DNA of 64,000 bases from Natronohydrobacter sp. (lineage in GTDB: Bacteria; Pseudomonadota; Alphaproteobacteria; Rhodobacterales; Rhodobacteraceae). The stretch lies in the NCBI GenBank assembly GCA_030603695.1, contig JAUVXF010000013.1, positions 23,244 through 87,243 of the forward strand. The letters are read 5' to 3'. Under the pieces are notes generated by a model that did not search any database, had not been told where the DNA came from, and saw only the letters and a program-made list of their open reading frames with translations. Every line of letters begins with the position of its first letter. Positions within the stretch are counted from its first letter, which is position 1. The translations under genes were made by a program, and so were the position numbers. This document shows, piece after piece, positions 18,283-28,087 of this stretch.

Positions 18283-19093
18283 GGTTACATCACGGGTCTG
18301 GAAGCGCCTGCTGGATATCCGCCATGGGCAAGGCTGCCATTGCTGCGGGACATGGAGCAGCGCAGAACGCGCGGCTCTGGCCCTGTATGGCCCGATTGCG
18401 CGGCGCGATCTGGGGCCGGTGACGCTGGCCCAGATAGGCCAATCGCTGGATGGGCGCATCGCCACCATAACAGGCGATGCGCGCGATGTCTCTGGCCCCG
18501 ATGGGCTGGCGCATTTGCACCGTATCAGGGCCTTGGTCGATGGGGTGGTCATCGGGGTGCGCACCGCCTTGCATGATGTCCCGCGCCTGACAGTGCGGCT
18601 ATGTCCGGGGCCGAACCCGGCGCGGATCGTGATTGATCCGCATGGCCGCTTGCCGGATGATGCGCCGGTGCTGCGCGCAGATGGCGCGCGCCGGTTTGTC
18701 ATTCAGGCGGTGGCCAAGCCTCGCCCGCACGGCGTGACCGCAATTCGCCTGCATGCGAAAGACGGCCAGATCGCCCCGGCCCAGATATCGCAGGCCCTGC
18801 GTGCGGAAGGTTTGAATACTGTCCTGATAGAGGGCGGAGGGATCACGATTGCGCGCTTTCTGGAAGCGGGGCTGTTGTCGCGCCTGCATGTGGCGATTGC
18901 GCCAGTGCTGATTGGCGGCGGGCCGCAGGGCCTGACATTGCCCAGCCCTTGCGCCGTGCTGGCCGATGCGTTGCGCCCCGAAACGCGCCCCTATGCGTTG
19001 GGCAGTGATGTAGTGTTTGACTGTGCGCTTACGGCTGCGGCGCGCGAGGCGCGCGCGCCAGTGCATCTGCGCGTAGCCTCTGGCACGCGCTGA
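18272..19093 (+). CDS. RibD C-terminal-type pyrimidine reductase (HTP reductase/DHFR-fold), stand-alone
   Basis: This is a 273-residue protein with a RibD_C reductase domain covering most of its length. Motifs seen: QSLDGRIAT (strand 1), DGVVIGVRTALHD, PARIVIDPHGRLP (NADPH region) and VLIEGGGITIARFL, followed by APVLIGGG. The family reduces the ribosyl side chain of RibA-derived pyrimidines to ribityl with NADPH. No deaminase domain with HAE and PCxxC zinc motifs is present. An N-terminal segment of about 50 residues contains CHCCGTW, which I do not recognise. The ATG at 18272 is chosen over an upstream in-frame codon because CAAGGGG precedes it. It is last in the ribA operon. Confidence 0.87.
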   Translation: MQVEVTSRVWKRLLDIRHGQGCHCCGTWSSAERAALALYGPIARRDLGPVTLAQIGQSLDGRIATITGDARDVSGPDGLAHLHRIRALVDGVVIGVRTALHDVPRLTVRLCPGPNPARIVIDPHGRLPDDAPVLRADGARRFVIQAVAKPRPHGVTAIRLHAKDGQIAPAQISQALRAEGLNTVLIEGGGITIARFLEAGLLSRLHVAIAPVLIGGGPQGLTLPSPCAVLADALRPETRPYALGSDVVFDCALTAAAREARAPVHLRVASGTR

Positions 19094-19130
19094 CAGGCCC
19101 TTGTGCCGTTATGGCCTGTCAGGCCGCGCG
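19092..19130. terminator. Possible bidirectional terminator between convergent genes
   Basis: GACAGGCC (19092-19099) and GGCCTGTC (19123-19130) are perfect 8-bp arms around a 23-nt loop. They span the ends of the reductase (+) and the LacI-type gene (-), whose stops are 15 bp apart. There is no long T-run, so intrinsic termination is only possible. Confidence 0.35.
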
Positions 19131-20131
19131 GTGGAATGGCGCACGACAAGTGTAATGGGCAATCTGATTGCTGCCTCGGCTTCCGGGGCGCGTTCTGTCA
19201 GGCGGCGCAGCAACAGGGCGGCAGTTTCCGTGCCAATGCTGGCGGCAGGAATATCCACCGTTGTCAGAGAGGGCGACAAATGCGCCGCCACATCCACATT
19301 GTCGATCCCCGCAAATGACATGCCACTGGGAACGGATATCCCGCGTGCCTGTGCTTCGATCATACCGCCAATGGCCAAAAGATCGGCTGTGCCAATAATT
19401 GCACTGGGGCGTGGCACCATTTCCAGAAGCGTGGTGCAGCCAGAGCGCCCGGCAGCAATTGTCAGCGGCTGTTCGCTGATCTGCGTGCGCGCCAGTGGCA
19501 GCCCCTCTTCTTGCAGCGCCGCGCGAATGCCGTTCACGCGGGCTTGCTGGCGGTCATTGCTTTGCAGCCGCCCACAGATAACGCCAATGCGGGTATGGCC
19601 GATATCCAGCAGATAGCGCGCCACCAGATAGCCTGCCTGAAAGCTGTCAACAATCACGCGGTCATGGCCCTCTCGGCCCTCCCACATCTGCACAATCGGA
19701 ATATTGGCGGCTTCGATCATGGCCCAACTGGCTTGCGGGCGCTCTGCCCCCACCACGGCCAACCCATCCACCCCATGAGAGAGAAGCTGCCCCAGCGCCG
19801 CTGCCTCGCTTGCGGGGTCATATTCATGCGAAGCGATAAGAAGCTGATAGCCGTTTGCGGCGCAGGCGCGCTGCATTTCCTGCAAAGTGGATGAAAATAT
19901 GGGGGAATTGAGCGTGGGCACAACCACCCCGATCGTATCGGAATGGCCAGAGGCCAGCGCGCGGGCCTTGCGGTTTGGGACATAGCCCAAGCGCAAGGCA
20001 ACATCGCGGATTCGTTGCAGCGTATCTGGCTGCACCAAGGCGGGCTGTGACAATGCGCGCGAGACCGTGGCAATGGAATGGCCTGATTCCCGTGCGATGT
20101 CATTCAGGGTTGGTTTGCGGCGAAATGACAA
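19109..20131 (-). CDS. LacI/GalR family transcriptional regulator
   Basis: This 340-residue repressor has an N-terminal LacI HTH (TLNDIARESGHSIATVSRALSQP), a hinge with RKARALASG, and a periplasmic-binding-protein-like effector domain from GVVVPTLNSP onward. The frame starts at a TTG (20131) preceded by AAAGGG; the nearby ATG is out of frame. It is divergent from the ABC transporter operon, with a LacI-type operator between them. The effector is probably the imported sulfonate or an early catabolite, since the downstream genes encode dihydroxypropanesulfonate and sulfolactate catabolism. Confidence 0.9.
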   Translation of the reverse strand: MSFRRKPTLNDIARESGHSIATVSRALSQPALVQPDTLQRIRDVALRLGYVPNRKARALASGHSDTIGVVVPTLNSPIFSSTLQEMQRACAANGYQLLIASHEYDPASEAAALGQLLSHGVDGLAVVGAERPQASWAMIEAANIPIVQMWEGREGHDRVIVDSFQAGYLVARYLLDIGHTRIGVICGRLQSNDRQQARVNGIRAALQEEGLPLARTQISEQPLTIAAGRSGCTTLLEMVPRPSAIIGTADLLAIGGMIEAQARGISVPSGMSFAGIDNVDVAAHLSPSLTTVDIPAASIGTETAALLLRRLTERAPEAEAAIRLPITLVVRHSTARPDRP

Positions 20132-20231
20132 ATTTCATGCCCTTTGTGAAAATTTACATTTGGAATTTTATATTAAAAAACAAGTTTATCAAGAAATTTT
20201 CGGAAAATTCTTGACAGGCTATGAGAAAATA

Positions 20232-20245
20232 TGAAAGCGTTTACA
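20232..20245. promoter_or_regulatory. LacI-family operator upstream of the ABC transporter operon
   Basis: The sequence TGAAAGCGTTTACA has LacI-family operator symmetry: half-site TGAAAG, central CG, and TTTACA, which is the complement of TGTAAA. It lies 18 nt upstream of the TTG start of the first permease gene, where bound repressor would block transcription. A likely user is the divergent LacI-type gene at 19109-20131. Confidence 0.65.
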
Positions 20246-20263
20246 TAACAAGGGAGAGACAAA

Positions 20264-21046
20264 TTGCCGCGCAGGGTTTCGATAGGTTTTGCCACCATCC
20301 TTGTCGTTTGCATCCTCTGGTATGCGCTGACGACTGGCTTGGGAATTATTCCGTCTGGCCGCTTTCCATCCCCGGCCGAAACATGGTCGGCGCTGATCCA
20401 TCTGTCGGGTCGCGGATATGGTGGGGGCGATCTGGCGATCCATGTCTACACCTCGCTGCGCTTGGTCGTGCTGGGCTTTTTGTTCGCCATCGTTACGGGC
20501 GTGCCGCTGGGCCTGCTGATGGGCTGGAGCCGCAAGGCAGAAGCCTTCATCAACCCGATCTTCCTGATTATCCGCCCGATTCCCCCCCTCGCCTGGATTC
20601 CGCTGGCAATCTTGTGGCTGGGGCTGGGCGATGCCGCGAAGATGATGGTGATCTGGTTTTCGGCCTTCGTGCCTTCGGTGATCAATACCTATACCGGGGT
20701 GCGCAATATCGACCGCCCGGTGCTGGAAGCCGCCTATATGCTGGGCATGCCCAAGGGGCGCTTTGTGACCGAGGTTTTGGTTCCGGGTGCAAGCCCCATG
20801 ATCTTCACAGGCCTGCGCCTTTCCTTGCAGGCCAGCTGGACAACGCTGGTCGCGGCAGAGCTGGTGGGCGCGTTCTACGGGATTGGCCGGGTTTTGAACG
20901 TGGCGCAGCAGGATTTGTATCCGGGCATGATCTTGGTGGGGATGATCGCAGTGGCCATCCTTGGATGGGGCACGACAAAGGCGCTTGGTATGGCAGAACA
21001 GCGGGCCTTGCGCTGGAATACGGCTGCCTTGGCGGCGAGAGGGTAG
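20264..21046 (+). CDS. ABC transporter permease, SsuC/TauC family (first of two)
   Basis: This is a 260-residue inner-membrane permease with about six helices. The EAA-like coupling loop is seen as EAAYMLGMPKGRFVTEVLVPGASP (residues about 150-173). It belongs to the sulfonate/nitrate/taurine branch of binding-protein-dependent transporters. The start is TTG at 20264, set by AGGGAGAG upstream and by the reading frame. A second, different permease follows 4 bp later, so the channel is probably a heterodimer. The operon continues with an ATPase, a binding protein and hpsN, which points to uptake of 2,3-dihydroxypropane-1-sulfonate or a related C3 sulfonate. Confidence 0.9.
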   Translation: MPRRVSIGFATILVVCILWYALTTGLGIIPSGRFPSPAETWSALIHLSGRGYGGGDLAIHVYTSLRLVVLGFLFAIVTGVPLGLLMGWSRKAEAFINPIFLIIRPIPPLAWIPLAILWLGLGDAAKMMVIWFSAFVPSVINTYTGVRNIDRPVLEAAYMLGMPKGRFVTEVLVPGASPMIFTGLRLSLQASWTTLVAAELVGAFYGIGRVLNVAQQDLYPGMILVGMIAVAILGWGTTKALGMAEQRALRWNTAALAARG

Positions 21047-21050
21047 GGCG

Positions 21051-21836
21051 ATGAATAAACAGATTACATTCGCACACTCCATCGGGCTGGGGATTCTGGG
21101 CTTGATCTGCTTTATCGGGCTATGGCAGGGGCTTGCCAGCAGCGATATTGTGCCAAGCGTCTTTCTGCCCTCGCCGCTGGAAGTGTATGACCGCTTCACC
21201 ACCCTTCTGGAGCGCCGTTTTGCGGGCGCCACGCTGCCGGGGCATCTCGCCGCCAGCTTTCAGCGCTTTGCCTATGGCTTTATCCTCGCGGCGCTGATTG
21301 GCATACCGCTGGGCCTGCTGATGGGCTGGTATCAGGTGCTCGATGAAATCGTCTCGCCCCTGTTTGATGCGCTGCGCTTTGTTGCGCCGATTGCATGGGT
21401 TCCCTTCGCGGCCCTGTGGTTTGGCACGGGCATTGGCGGGCCGATCATGATCATCTTTGCAGGTGCTTTCCCGCCCTGTGTGATCAATGCCTACCGCGGC
21501 GCGAAATTCGTCGATCCGCGCCTGATAGAGGCCGCGAATATGCTGGGCACGCCCTCTCACCGGGTGATCCGCGAGGTGCTTTTGCCCTCTTCGGTGCCAT
21601 CCATCATCTCTGGCCTGCGGGTGTCTGCCGGGCTGGGCTGGCAATCTCTGGTCGGGGCCGAATTGATCGTGGCCTCTGCGGGGGTGGGCTACATGATGGT
21701 GCAGGGGCAGGCGAATGTTTCAACAACAACCGTGATGGCCGGGATGGTTGCCATCGGGCTTGTGGGCCTTGCGCTGGACAGCGCGCTGCGCCTGATCGAG
21801 CGCATCATCCAGCGCCGTCGTGGGCTGGGACAGTGA
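21051..21836 (+). CDS. ABC transporter permease, SsuC/TauC family (second of two)
   Basis: This is a 261-residue membrane permease homologous to the preceding gene but clearly different from it. The coupling loop reads EAANMLGTPSHRVIREVLLPSSVP. Six hydrophobic stretches are visible. The ATG at 21051 starts 4 bp after the first permease stop; an in-frame ATG at 20961 would overlap that gene by 86 bp and is rejected. Many transporters of this family use a single permease homodimer, so the pair is a small departure from the common layout. Confidence 0.9.
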   Translation: MNKQITFAHSIGLGILGLICFIGLWQGLASSDIVPSVFLPSPLEVYDRFTTLLERRFAGATLPGHLAASFQRFAYGFILAALIGIPLGLLMGWYQVLDEIVSPLFDALRFVAPIAWVPFAALWFGTGIGGPIMIIFAGAFPPCVINAYRGAKFVDPRLIEAANMLGTPSHRVIREVLLPSSVPSIISGLRVSAGLGWQSLVGAELIVASAGVGYMMVQGQANVSTTTVMAGMVAIGLVGLALDSALRLIERIIQRRRGLGQ

Positions 21837-21860
21837 CAAGAATGAAAAGGGGCGAATGAG

Positions 21861-22658
21861 ATGGGTGTAATCCAGTTCAAGGATGTTGGCAAAATCTTTG
21901 GCCCGAAGACCACGGGCTTCAAGGCGCTGCAAGACATCAACCTGGAAATCCGCGACAAGGAATTTGTCGCCATCGTGGGGCCATCGGGCTGTGGCAAGAC
22001 AACCTGCCTGCGTATGGTGGCGGGGTTTGAAAATCCCACATCTGGCGAGGTCTTGGTCGATGGCACGCCCATCAAGCGCCCCGGCCCCAACCGCGCGGTG
22101 GTGTTTCAGCAATTCGCCCTGTTCCCGTGGAAAACGGTTTATGACAATATTGATATGGGGTTGCGCAACCTAAACATTGCGCGGCGCGAGCGTGAGGAAC
22201 GGATCGCCGATATCCTCAACCTCATGAACCTCACGCAATATGCAGGCCATTTCCCGCACCAACTGTCAGGCGGCATGCAGCAGCGTGTTGCGATTGCGCG
22301 GGCCTATGTTCTTGATCCCGATGTGTTGCTGATGGATGAACCCTTTGGTGCACTCGATGCCCAGACGCGCGTTGTCATGCAAGAAGAACTTGTGCGCCTT
22401 GCCCGGAAAAACCCGCGCACCGTGTTGTTCATCACCCATGCCGTGGAAGAGGCCGTCTATCTGGCCGATCGCGTGGCGATCATGACCCGCGCACCGGGGC
22501 GGATTAAAGAGGTGCTTGATGTCGCCTCCATCCGCAATGCCGAGAATTGGGACAGCCATGAGAAGATCGAAGATGTCATGGATTTGGAGAGTTTCGTGCA
22601 TCTGCGCACACATATCTGGCGCAGCCTGCGCGAGGAAAAGGCAGCTCAACACGTTTGA
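21861..22658 (+). CDS. ABC transporter ATP-binding protein, SsuB/TauB family
   Basis: This 265-residue cytoplasmic ATPase has all ABC motifs in order: Walker A GPSGCGKTT, Q-loop VVFQQFALFPW, signature LSGGMQQR, Walker B VLLMDEPFGALD and the switch His in LFITHAVEEAV. It powers the two permeases immediately upstream. It lies 24 bp after the second permease and 34 bp before the binding-protein gene, all plus strand. C-terminal sequence after about residue 225 is family-typical and has no extra regulatory domain. Confidence 0.94.
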   Translation: MGVIQFKDVGKIFGPKTTGFKALQDINLEIRDKEFVAIVGPSGCGKTTCLRMVAGFENPTSGEVLVDGTPIKRPGPNRAVVFQQFALFPWKTVYDNIDMGLRNLNIARREREERIADILNLMNLTQYAGHFPHQLSGGMQQRVAIARAYVLDPDVLLMDEPFGALDAQTRVVMQEELVRLARKNPRTVLFITHAVEEAVYLADRVAIMTRAPGRIKEVLDVASIRNAENWDSHEKIEDVMDLESFVHLRTHIWRSLREEKAAQHV

Positions 22659-22692
22659 GACTGACAAAAACCACCAGAGGAGGAAAGACCCT

Positions 22693-23739
22693 ATGAAGCT
22701 ATCATTCAAGGCCCTTGCCCTTGCAACAGCGGCAAGCTTTGCAACAATCGCCCCGGCGCAATCGCAAGACCTGACGCCAATCAACCTCAGCTATCAGCCT
22801 GCACTATATTGGGCGCTGCCCTTCTATCTGGCCACGGAATTTGGCTGGTGGGCGGAAGTGGGCCTTGATCCCAGCTTCACCACCTTCCCCGCTGGCGCGC
22901 CCCAGATTGCGGCTGCGCAGGCAAATGATTGGGATGTGGGCGGCACAGGCTCTGTTCCTGCCGTTCTGGGGGCCGCGCGTTTTGGCCTGCAAACCATCGG
23001 CCTGACCAATGACGAAAGCGCCGGCAATGCGCTGATGGCCACCAATGATGCGATTGAAGAATTCCGCGCCAATCCCGAAAGCATCCGGGGCCAGCGTATC
23101 TTGCTGACAACCAACTCCACTGTGGATTTCGCCACCCAGTCTTGTCTGGAGCAGTGGGGCCTGAGCCAGTCTGATGTGGAATATGTCAATCTGGCCCAAG
23201 CGCAGGTGATCACAGGGATCATCGCGGGCGAGGCCAAGCTGGCAGGTGTCTGGGCCCCCAATACCTACACACTGCAAGAGCGCGCGAATAGCGATTACCT
23301 GTGCTCTGGCGCAGATGCGGGTGCGATTGTTCCCGGTGCGCTGGTTGTGCGTCCGGGCTTTGCCGAAGAACACCCCGACCGTGTCGCACGCGTGCTTGCA
23401 GCCTTCTTGCGTGGTGTCGTCTGGGCCAAGGAAAACCCTGAAGAAGCCCGCCGTCATCTGGTCGATTTCTATTCCGAAGGCGGGGTCGAGATTTCGGATG
23501 CGGCTGTGAATGCCGAGTTTGAATTGCGCCCCACCTTCCCGCTGGAAGAGCAGCTTGCGCTGCTTGATCGTTCTGCCGGTGATAGCCAGGTGGATCAGTG
23601 GTTGACCGCGATTGGCGATTTCATGACCTCGGTTGGCACAACGGAAACCACGCCAGTGGCTGCGGATTTCATCAATCCGACATTCATGCAGATGGTCATG
23701 GATGATCCAGAATTGCGGGCATTTGCCAATAACGAATGA
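22693..23739 (+). CDS. ABC transporter substrate-binding protein, nitrate/sulfonate/taurine family
   Basis: This 348-residue periplasmic binding protein has a Sec signal (LALATAASFATIAPAQSQ). The mature part shows the family pattern LYWALPFYLATEFGWWAEVGLDPSF, then WDVGGTGSVPAVLGA and RILLTTNSTVDFATQ. The ATG at 22693 has AGAGGAGGA upstream. The ligand cannot be read from sequence; the next gene (hpsN) and suyAB further on suggest a C3 sulfonate. A perfect 10-bp stem-loop follows the stop and may protect this transcript's 3' end. Confidence 0.9.
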   Translation: MKLSFKALALATAASFATIAPAQSQDLTPINLSYQPALYWALPFYLATEFGWWAEVGLDPSFTTFPAGAPQIAAAQANDWDVGGTGSVPAVLGAARFGLQTIGLTNDESAGNALMATNDAIEEFRANPESIRGQRILLTTNSTVDFATQSCLEQWGLSQSDVEYVNLAQAQVITGIIAGEAKLAGVWAPNTYTLQERANSDYLCSGADAGAIVPGALVVRPGFAEEHPDRVARVLAAFLRGVVWAKENPEEARRHLVDFYSEGGVEISDAAVNAEFELRPTFPLEEQLALLDRSAGDSQVDQWLTAIGDFMTSVGTTETTPVAADFINPTFMQMVMDDPELRAFANNE

Positions 23740-25122
<1,383 letters not shown>

Positions 25123-25125
25123 GCC

Positions 25126-26331
25126 ATGGCGCTGCTGCCTGATCTGGGGCGCCCGCCCGAAATTCCGGCCAGCGCGATGGCGACAGCCATGGCGCTGCTG
25201 GAAACAGGCCGCCTGCACCGTTACGGCGAGGTGGCTGGCACAGGTGGGCTGGTGGCGCAGTTGGAGCGCGCGTTTGCCCGCCTGATGGGCCGTTCCTATG
25301 CGGTGGCTGTCAATTCCTGTGGCGCGGCCCTGTTTCTGGCCCTGCGCGCGGCAGGGGTGCGCCCCGGTGATCCCGTGTTGATGAACGCCTTCACCCTTGG
25401 CCCTGTGCCGGGCGCGCTGGATCATGCAGGCGCGCGCCCGGTGCTGGTGGAAATCACACCCGATCTGACCATTGATCTGGATGATCTGCGCGCCAAGGCC
25501 AAGGCCAGTGACGCGCGCGTGCTGATGCTCTCGCATATGCGCGGGCATTTGTGCGATTTGCGCGCGCTCTCGGCGCTGTGTTGCGAATTGGGCGTCAGCG
25601 TGATCGAGGATTGCGCGCATACTCTGGGCGCATCCTGGGACGGGCAGCAGGCGGGCACATTCGGGCTGGCGGGCTGTTTCAGCTTTCAATCGGGCAAGCA
25701 TGTGAACACGGGCGAGGGGGGCATGCTGGTAACGGATGATCCCGATATCGCCGCGCAAGCAATCCTGCATTCGGGCAGCTATATGCTTTATGGCCAGAAT
25801 GGCACTGTGCCCCCTGCAGAGGTGATGGAACGCTGGCGCGGGCGCTGCGGGAATTACTCGCTGCGCATGTCGGAGTTGGTGGCCGCCCTTGCCTTGCCGC
25901 AACTGCCCCTGCTTTCCGCGCGGGTGGCGGATTGGAACGCAAGCCACGATCATATCGCCGCACGGCTGGCGCAGGCAGAGGGGTTTCTTCTGCCACATCG
26001 CCCCAAGGCCGAGAGCTATGCCCAAAGCTCGTTGCAATTTCGCTTGCCGGGCTGGCCTTTGGAACAGATGCGCGCCTTTGTGCAGGCGGCGCGGGCGGCA
26101 GGTGTCTGGGTGAAATGGTTCGGATCGGAACTGCCCGAAGGCTACAGTTCCAACCCCGCGCAATGGCATGGCGCACAAGCGGCAGAAGTGCCGCGCGCCT
26201 GCCAGATACAGGCCACACTTTGCGATATACGCTTGCCGCTTGGGCTAAGCCCGCAAGAGTGTGACGCGGTTGCAGATACGCTGATTGCCACGGCCAGCGC
26301 TACCAGAAAGGCCCACCATGCCCCGGCTTGA
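25126..26331 (+). CDS. DegT/DnrJ/EryC1 family PLP-dependent aminotransferase
   Basis: This is a 401-residue fold-type I aminotransferase. The PLP Lys lies in [15 protein letters not shown] (about residue 188), with the upstream [11 protein letters not shown]sp that holds the pyridine nitrogen. A glycine-rich [14 protein letters not shown] segment forms the phosphate pocket. The family usually aminates keto-sugars, or an inosose-like or C3 keto compound. It starts 3 bp after hpsN and overlaps the SDR gene by 14 bp, so it belongs to the sulfonate operon. It is not part of the known Hps pathway. A C3 keto- or amino-sulfonate substrate is inference. Confidence 0.87.
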   Translation: MALLPDLGRPPEIPASAMATAMALLETGRLHRYGEVAGTGGLVAQLERAFARLMGRSYAVAVNSCGAALFLALRAAGVRPGDPVLMNAFTLGPVPGALDHAGARPVLVEITPDLTIDLDDLRAKAKASDARVLMLSHMRGHLCDLRALSALCCELGVSVIEDCAHTLGASWDGQQAGTFGLAGCFSFQSGKHVNTGEGGMLVTDDPDIAAQAILHSGSYMLYGQNGTVPPAEVMERWRGRCGNYSLRMSELVAALALPQLPLLSARVADWNASHDHIAARLAQAEGFLLPHRPKAESYAQSSLQFRLPGWPLEQMRAFVQAARAAGVWVKWFGSELPEGYSSNPAQWHGAQAAEVPRACQIQATLCDIRLPLGLSPQECDAVADTLIATASATRKAHHAPA

Positions 26332-27076
26332 TACGCTCTTTGATCTGACAGGCCGCAGCGCGCTTGTGACAGGCGGCAATTCCGGCATTGGCCTTGCAAT
26401 GGCGCGTGCCTTGGGGCTGCAAGGGGCAAGCTTGCATCTGGCCGCGCGCGACAGTGCGAAATTGAAGGCCGCTTGCGATGATCTGGCGCGCGATGGCATT
26501 ACCGCACAGGCCCATCCCACCGATCTGGCCGATCCCGCCGGGCTGGCCGCATTGGCACAGGCCACGGGTGGGGTTGATATCATCATCAATGCAGCAGGGG
26601 TAAACCTGCGCCAACCCTATGCCCAAGTGACGCCAGAGGCGTTTGACCTGCATATGGCGCTGCATCTGCGCGCGCCGTTTTTGCTGGTGCAGCATCTGGC
26701 CCCGCAGATGATCGCGCAGGGCTGGGGGCGGGTGCTTAATCTGGCCTCGTTGCAATCGCAGCGCGCCTTTGCCAATTCAGCACCTTACGGCGCGGCCAAA
26801 GGCGGTGTGGTGCAGCTAACCCGCGCCATGGCGCAGGAATTTTCTGGCCATGGCATAACCTGCAACGCCATCGCGCCGGGGTTTTTCCCCACCCCCCTCA
26901 CAGCGCCCGTTTTCAATGACGAGGCCCTTGCCGCCGCCAATGCCGCGCGCACCGCGATTGGGCGCAACGGGGCGTTGGAGGATCTGTACGGCGCGACTGT
27001 CTTTCTGTGTTCGGATGCCGCCGCCTATGTCACCGGCCAGACGCTTTATGTCGATGGCGGGTTTACTGCAAAATAA
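26318..27076 (+). CDS. Short-chain dehydrogenase (HpsO/P-like, gluconate 5-dehydrogenase-like)
   Basis: This 252-residue SDR has the cofactor motif [12 protein letters not shown] near residue 18, NAAG at about 92 (INAAGVN), catalytic Ser in LASLQSQ and the YxxxK pair as YGAAKGG, plus the proline-rich PGFFPTP loop. The C-terminal [12 protein letters not shown] is standard. In described dihydroxypropanesulfonate clusters, two dehydrogenases (HpsO, HpsP) interconvert the enantiomers through a 2-keto intermediate. This SDR and the next MDR gene are good candidates for that pair. The ATG at 26318 overlaps the aminotransferase end by 14 bp. Confidence 0.86.
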   Translation: MPRLDTLFDLTGRSALVTGGNSGIGLAMARALGLQGASLHLAARDSAKLKAACDDLARDGITAQAHPTDLADPAGLAALAQATGGVDIIINAAGVNLRQPYAQVTPEAFDLHMALHLRAPFLLVQHLAPQMIAQGWGRVLNLASLQSQRAFANSAPYGAAKGGVVQLTRAMAQEFSGHGITCNAIAPGFFPTPLTAPVFNDEALAAANAARTAIGRNGALEDLYGATVFLCSDAAAYVTGQTLYVDGGFTAK

Positions 27077-27085
27077 GGAATACCC

Positions 27086-28087
27086 ATGCGCGCGCTTGTC
27101 TATACTGGCCGGAACAAGATGATCGTGACGGATCAACCCATGCCCCAGCCCGCGCCGGGCGAGGTGCTGGTGGCCGTGCATGCGGTGGGCATTTGCGGCT
27201 CTGACATGCACGCCTATCATGGCTATGATGATCGCCGCCCCCCGCCTTTGGTTCTGGGGCATGAGGCGGCGGGGCTGATCGCCTCTGGCCCGCGCACGGG
27301 CGAGGCAGTTGCCATCAACCCGCTGGTGGTTGACCCCGATTGCCCGGTGGTGCGGGCCGGGCGGCCGCATCTGTCGCCCACGCGCGCCATTATCTCCATG
27401 CCGCCGCGTCCGGGGGCATTTGCCGAATATGTGACGATACCAGAGCGCAATATTCTGCCCGTCCCCTCTGGTCTAAGCCTTAGCCATGCCGCGCTCAGCG
27501 AGCCTGTTGCCGTATCCTGGCACGCCATGCGTATCGGGCTGGAGCGGTTGAACATGCAAAATCCGCGTGTGCTGGTGCAAGGGGGCGGCGCGATTGGAGT
27601 GGCGGCAGCGCTGGTTGCACGGCTGATGGGGGCGGCGCGGATTGATCTGGCCGAACCCCATGCAGGGCGGCGCGCGATGGTCGCGCAAGAACCGGAGATC
27701 ACGGCCTTTGACCCCACAACCGAAGATCCCGGCGACAGCGCCTATGATCTGATCATAGATGCCGTTGGCGCAGTGGCCACGCGGCAGGCCGCATCACGGC
27801 TGGTGCGGCCCGGTGGCGTGATTGTGCATGTGGGGCTTTTGCCGGGGCAAGAGGGCTACGATATCCGCCGTATCACATTACAGGAAATCACGGTCACTGG
27901 CAGCTATTGCTACACGCCCGAAGATTTTGCCGCCTCTCTGGCGGCCTTGGGGGCGGGCCAGTTGGGGGCTTTGGCATGGGTTGAAATGCGCCCGCTTTTC
28001 ACTGGCCCCCAAGCCTTTGCCGATCTGGATGCAGGGCGGGTGAATGCCGCAAAGATTGTGCTGGAAGTGGATCACACTTCGGCTTGA
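27086..28087 (+). CDS. Zinc-type MDR dehydrogenase (HpsO/P-like, L-idonate 5-dehydrogenase-like)
   Basis: This is a 333-residue medium-chain dehydrogenase. The catalytic zinc ligands are kept (Cys in GICGSD, His-Glu in LGHEAAG). The structural zinc lobe that normally holds four Cys is mostly lost: the stretch around residues 89-104 (PDCPVVRAGRPHLSP) keeps one Cys, and the other three positions read Asp, Val and Ser. The Rossmann motif is GGGAIGVAAAL. It is likely the second half of an HpsO/HpsP-like racemising pair with the SDR upstream (10 bp gap). Its end overlaps the convergent GntR gene by 16 bp. Confidence 0.85.
   Translation: MRALVYTGRNKMIVTDQPMPQPAPGEVLVAVHAVGICGSDMHAYHGYDDRRPPPLVLGHEAAGLIASGPRTGEAVAINPLVVDPDCPVVRAGRPHLSPTRAIISMPPRPGAFAEYVTIPERNILPVPSGLSLSHAALSEPVAVSWHAMRIGLERLNMQNPRVLVQGGGAIGVAAALVARLMGAARIDLAEPHAGRRAMVAQEPEITAFDPTTEDPGDSAYDLIIDAVGAVATRQAASRLVRPGGVIVHVGLLPGQEGYDIRRITLQEITVTGSYCYTPEDFAASLAALGAGQLGALAWVEMRPLFTGPQAFADLDAGRVNAAKIVLEVDHTSA

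Noticed and set aside
20147..20158. TGAAAATTTACA as a second LacI operator
   Set aside because: It lacks the central CG and has different half-site spacing from the clear site at 20232-20245.
20211..20216. TTGACA as the -35 of the ABC transporter promoter
   Set aside because: No acceptable -10 hexamer lies 16-18 nt downstream, so the promoter could not be placed.
20219..21232. Long minus-strand frame over the ABC permease genes
   Set aside because: Low-complexity basic translation with no recognisable domain, antisense to well-supported permeases.
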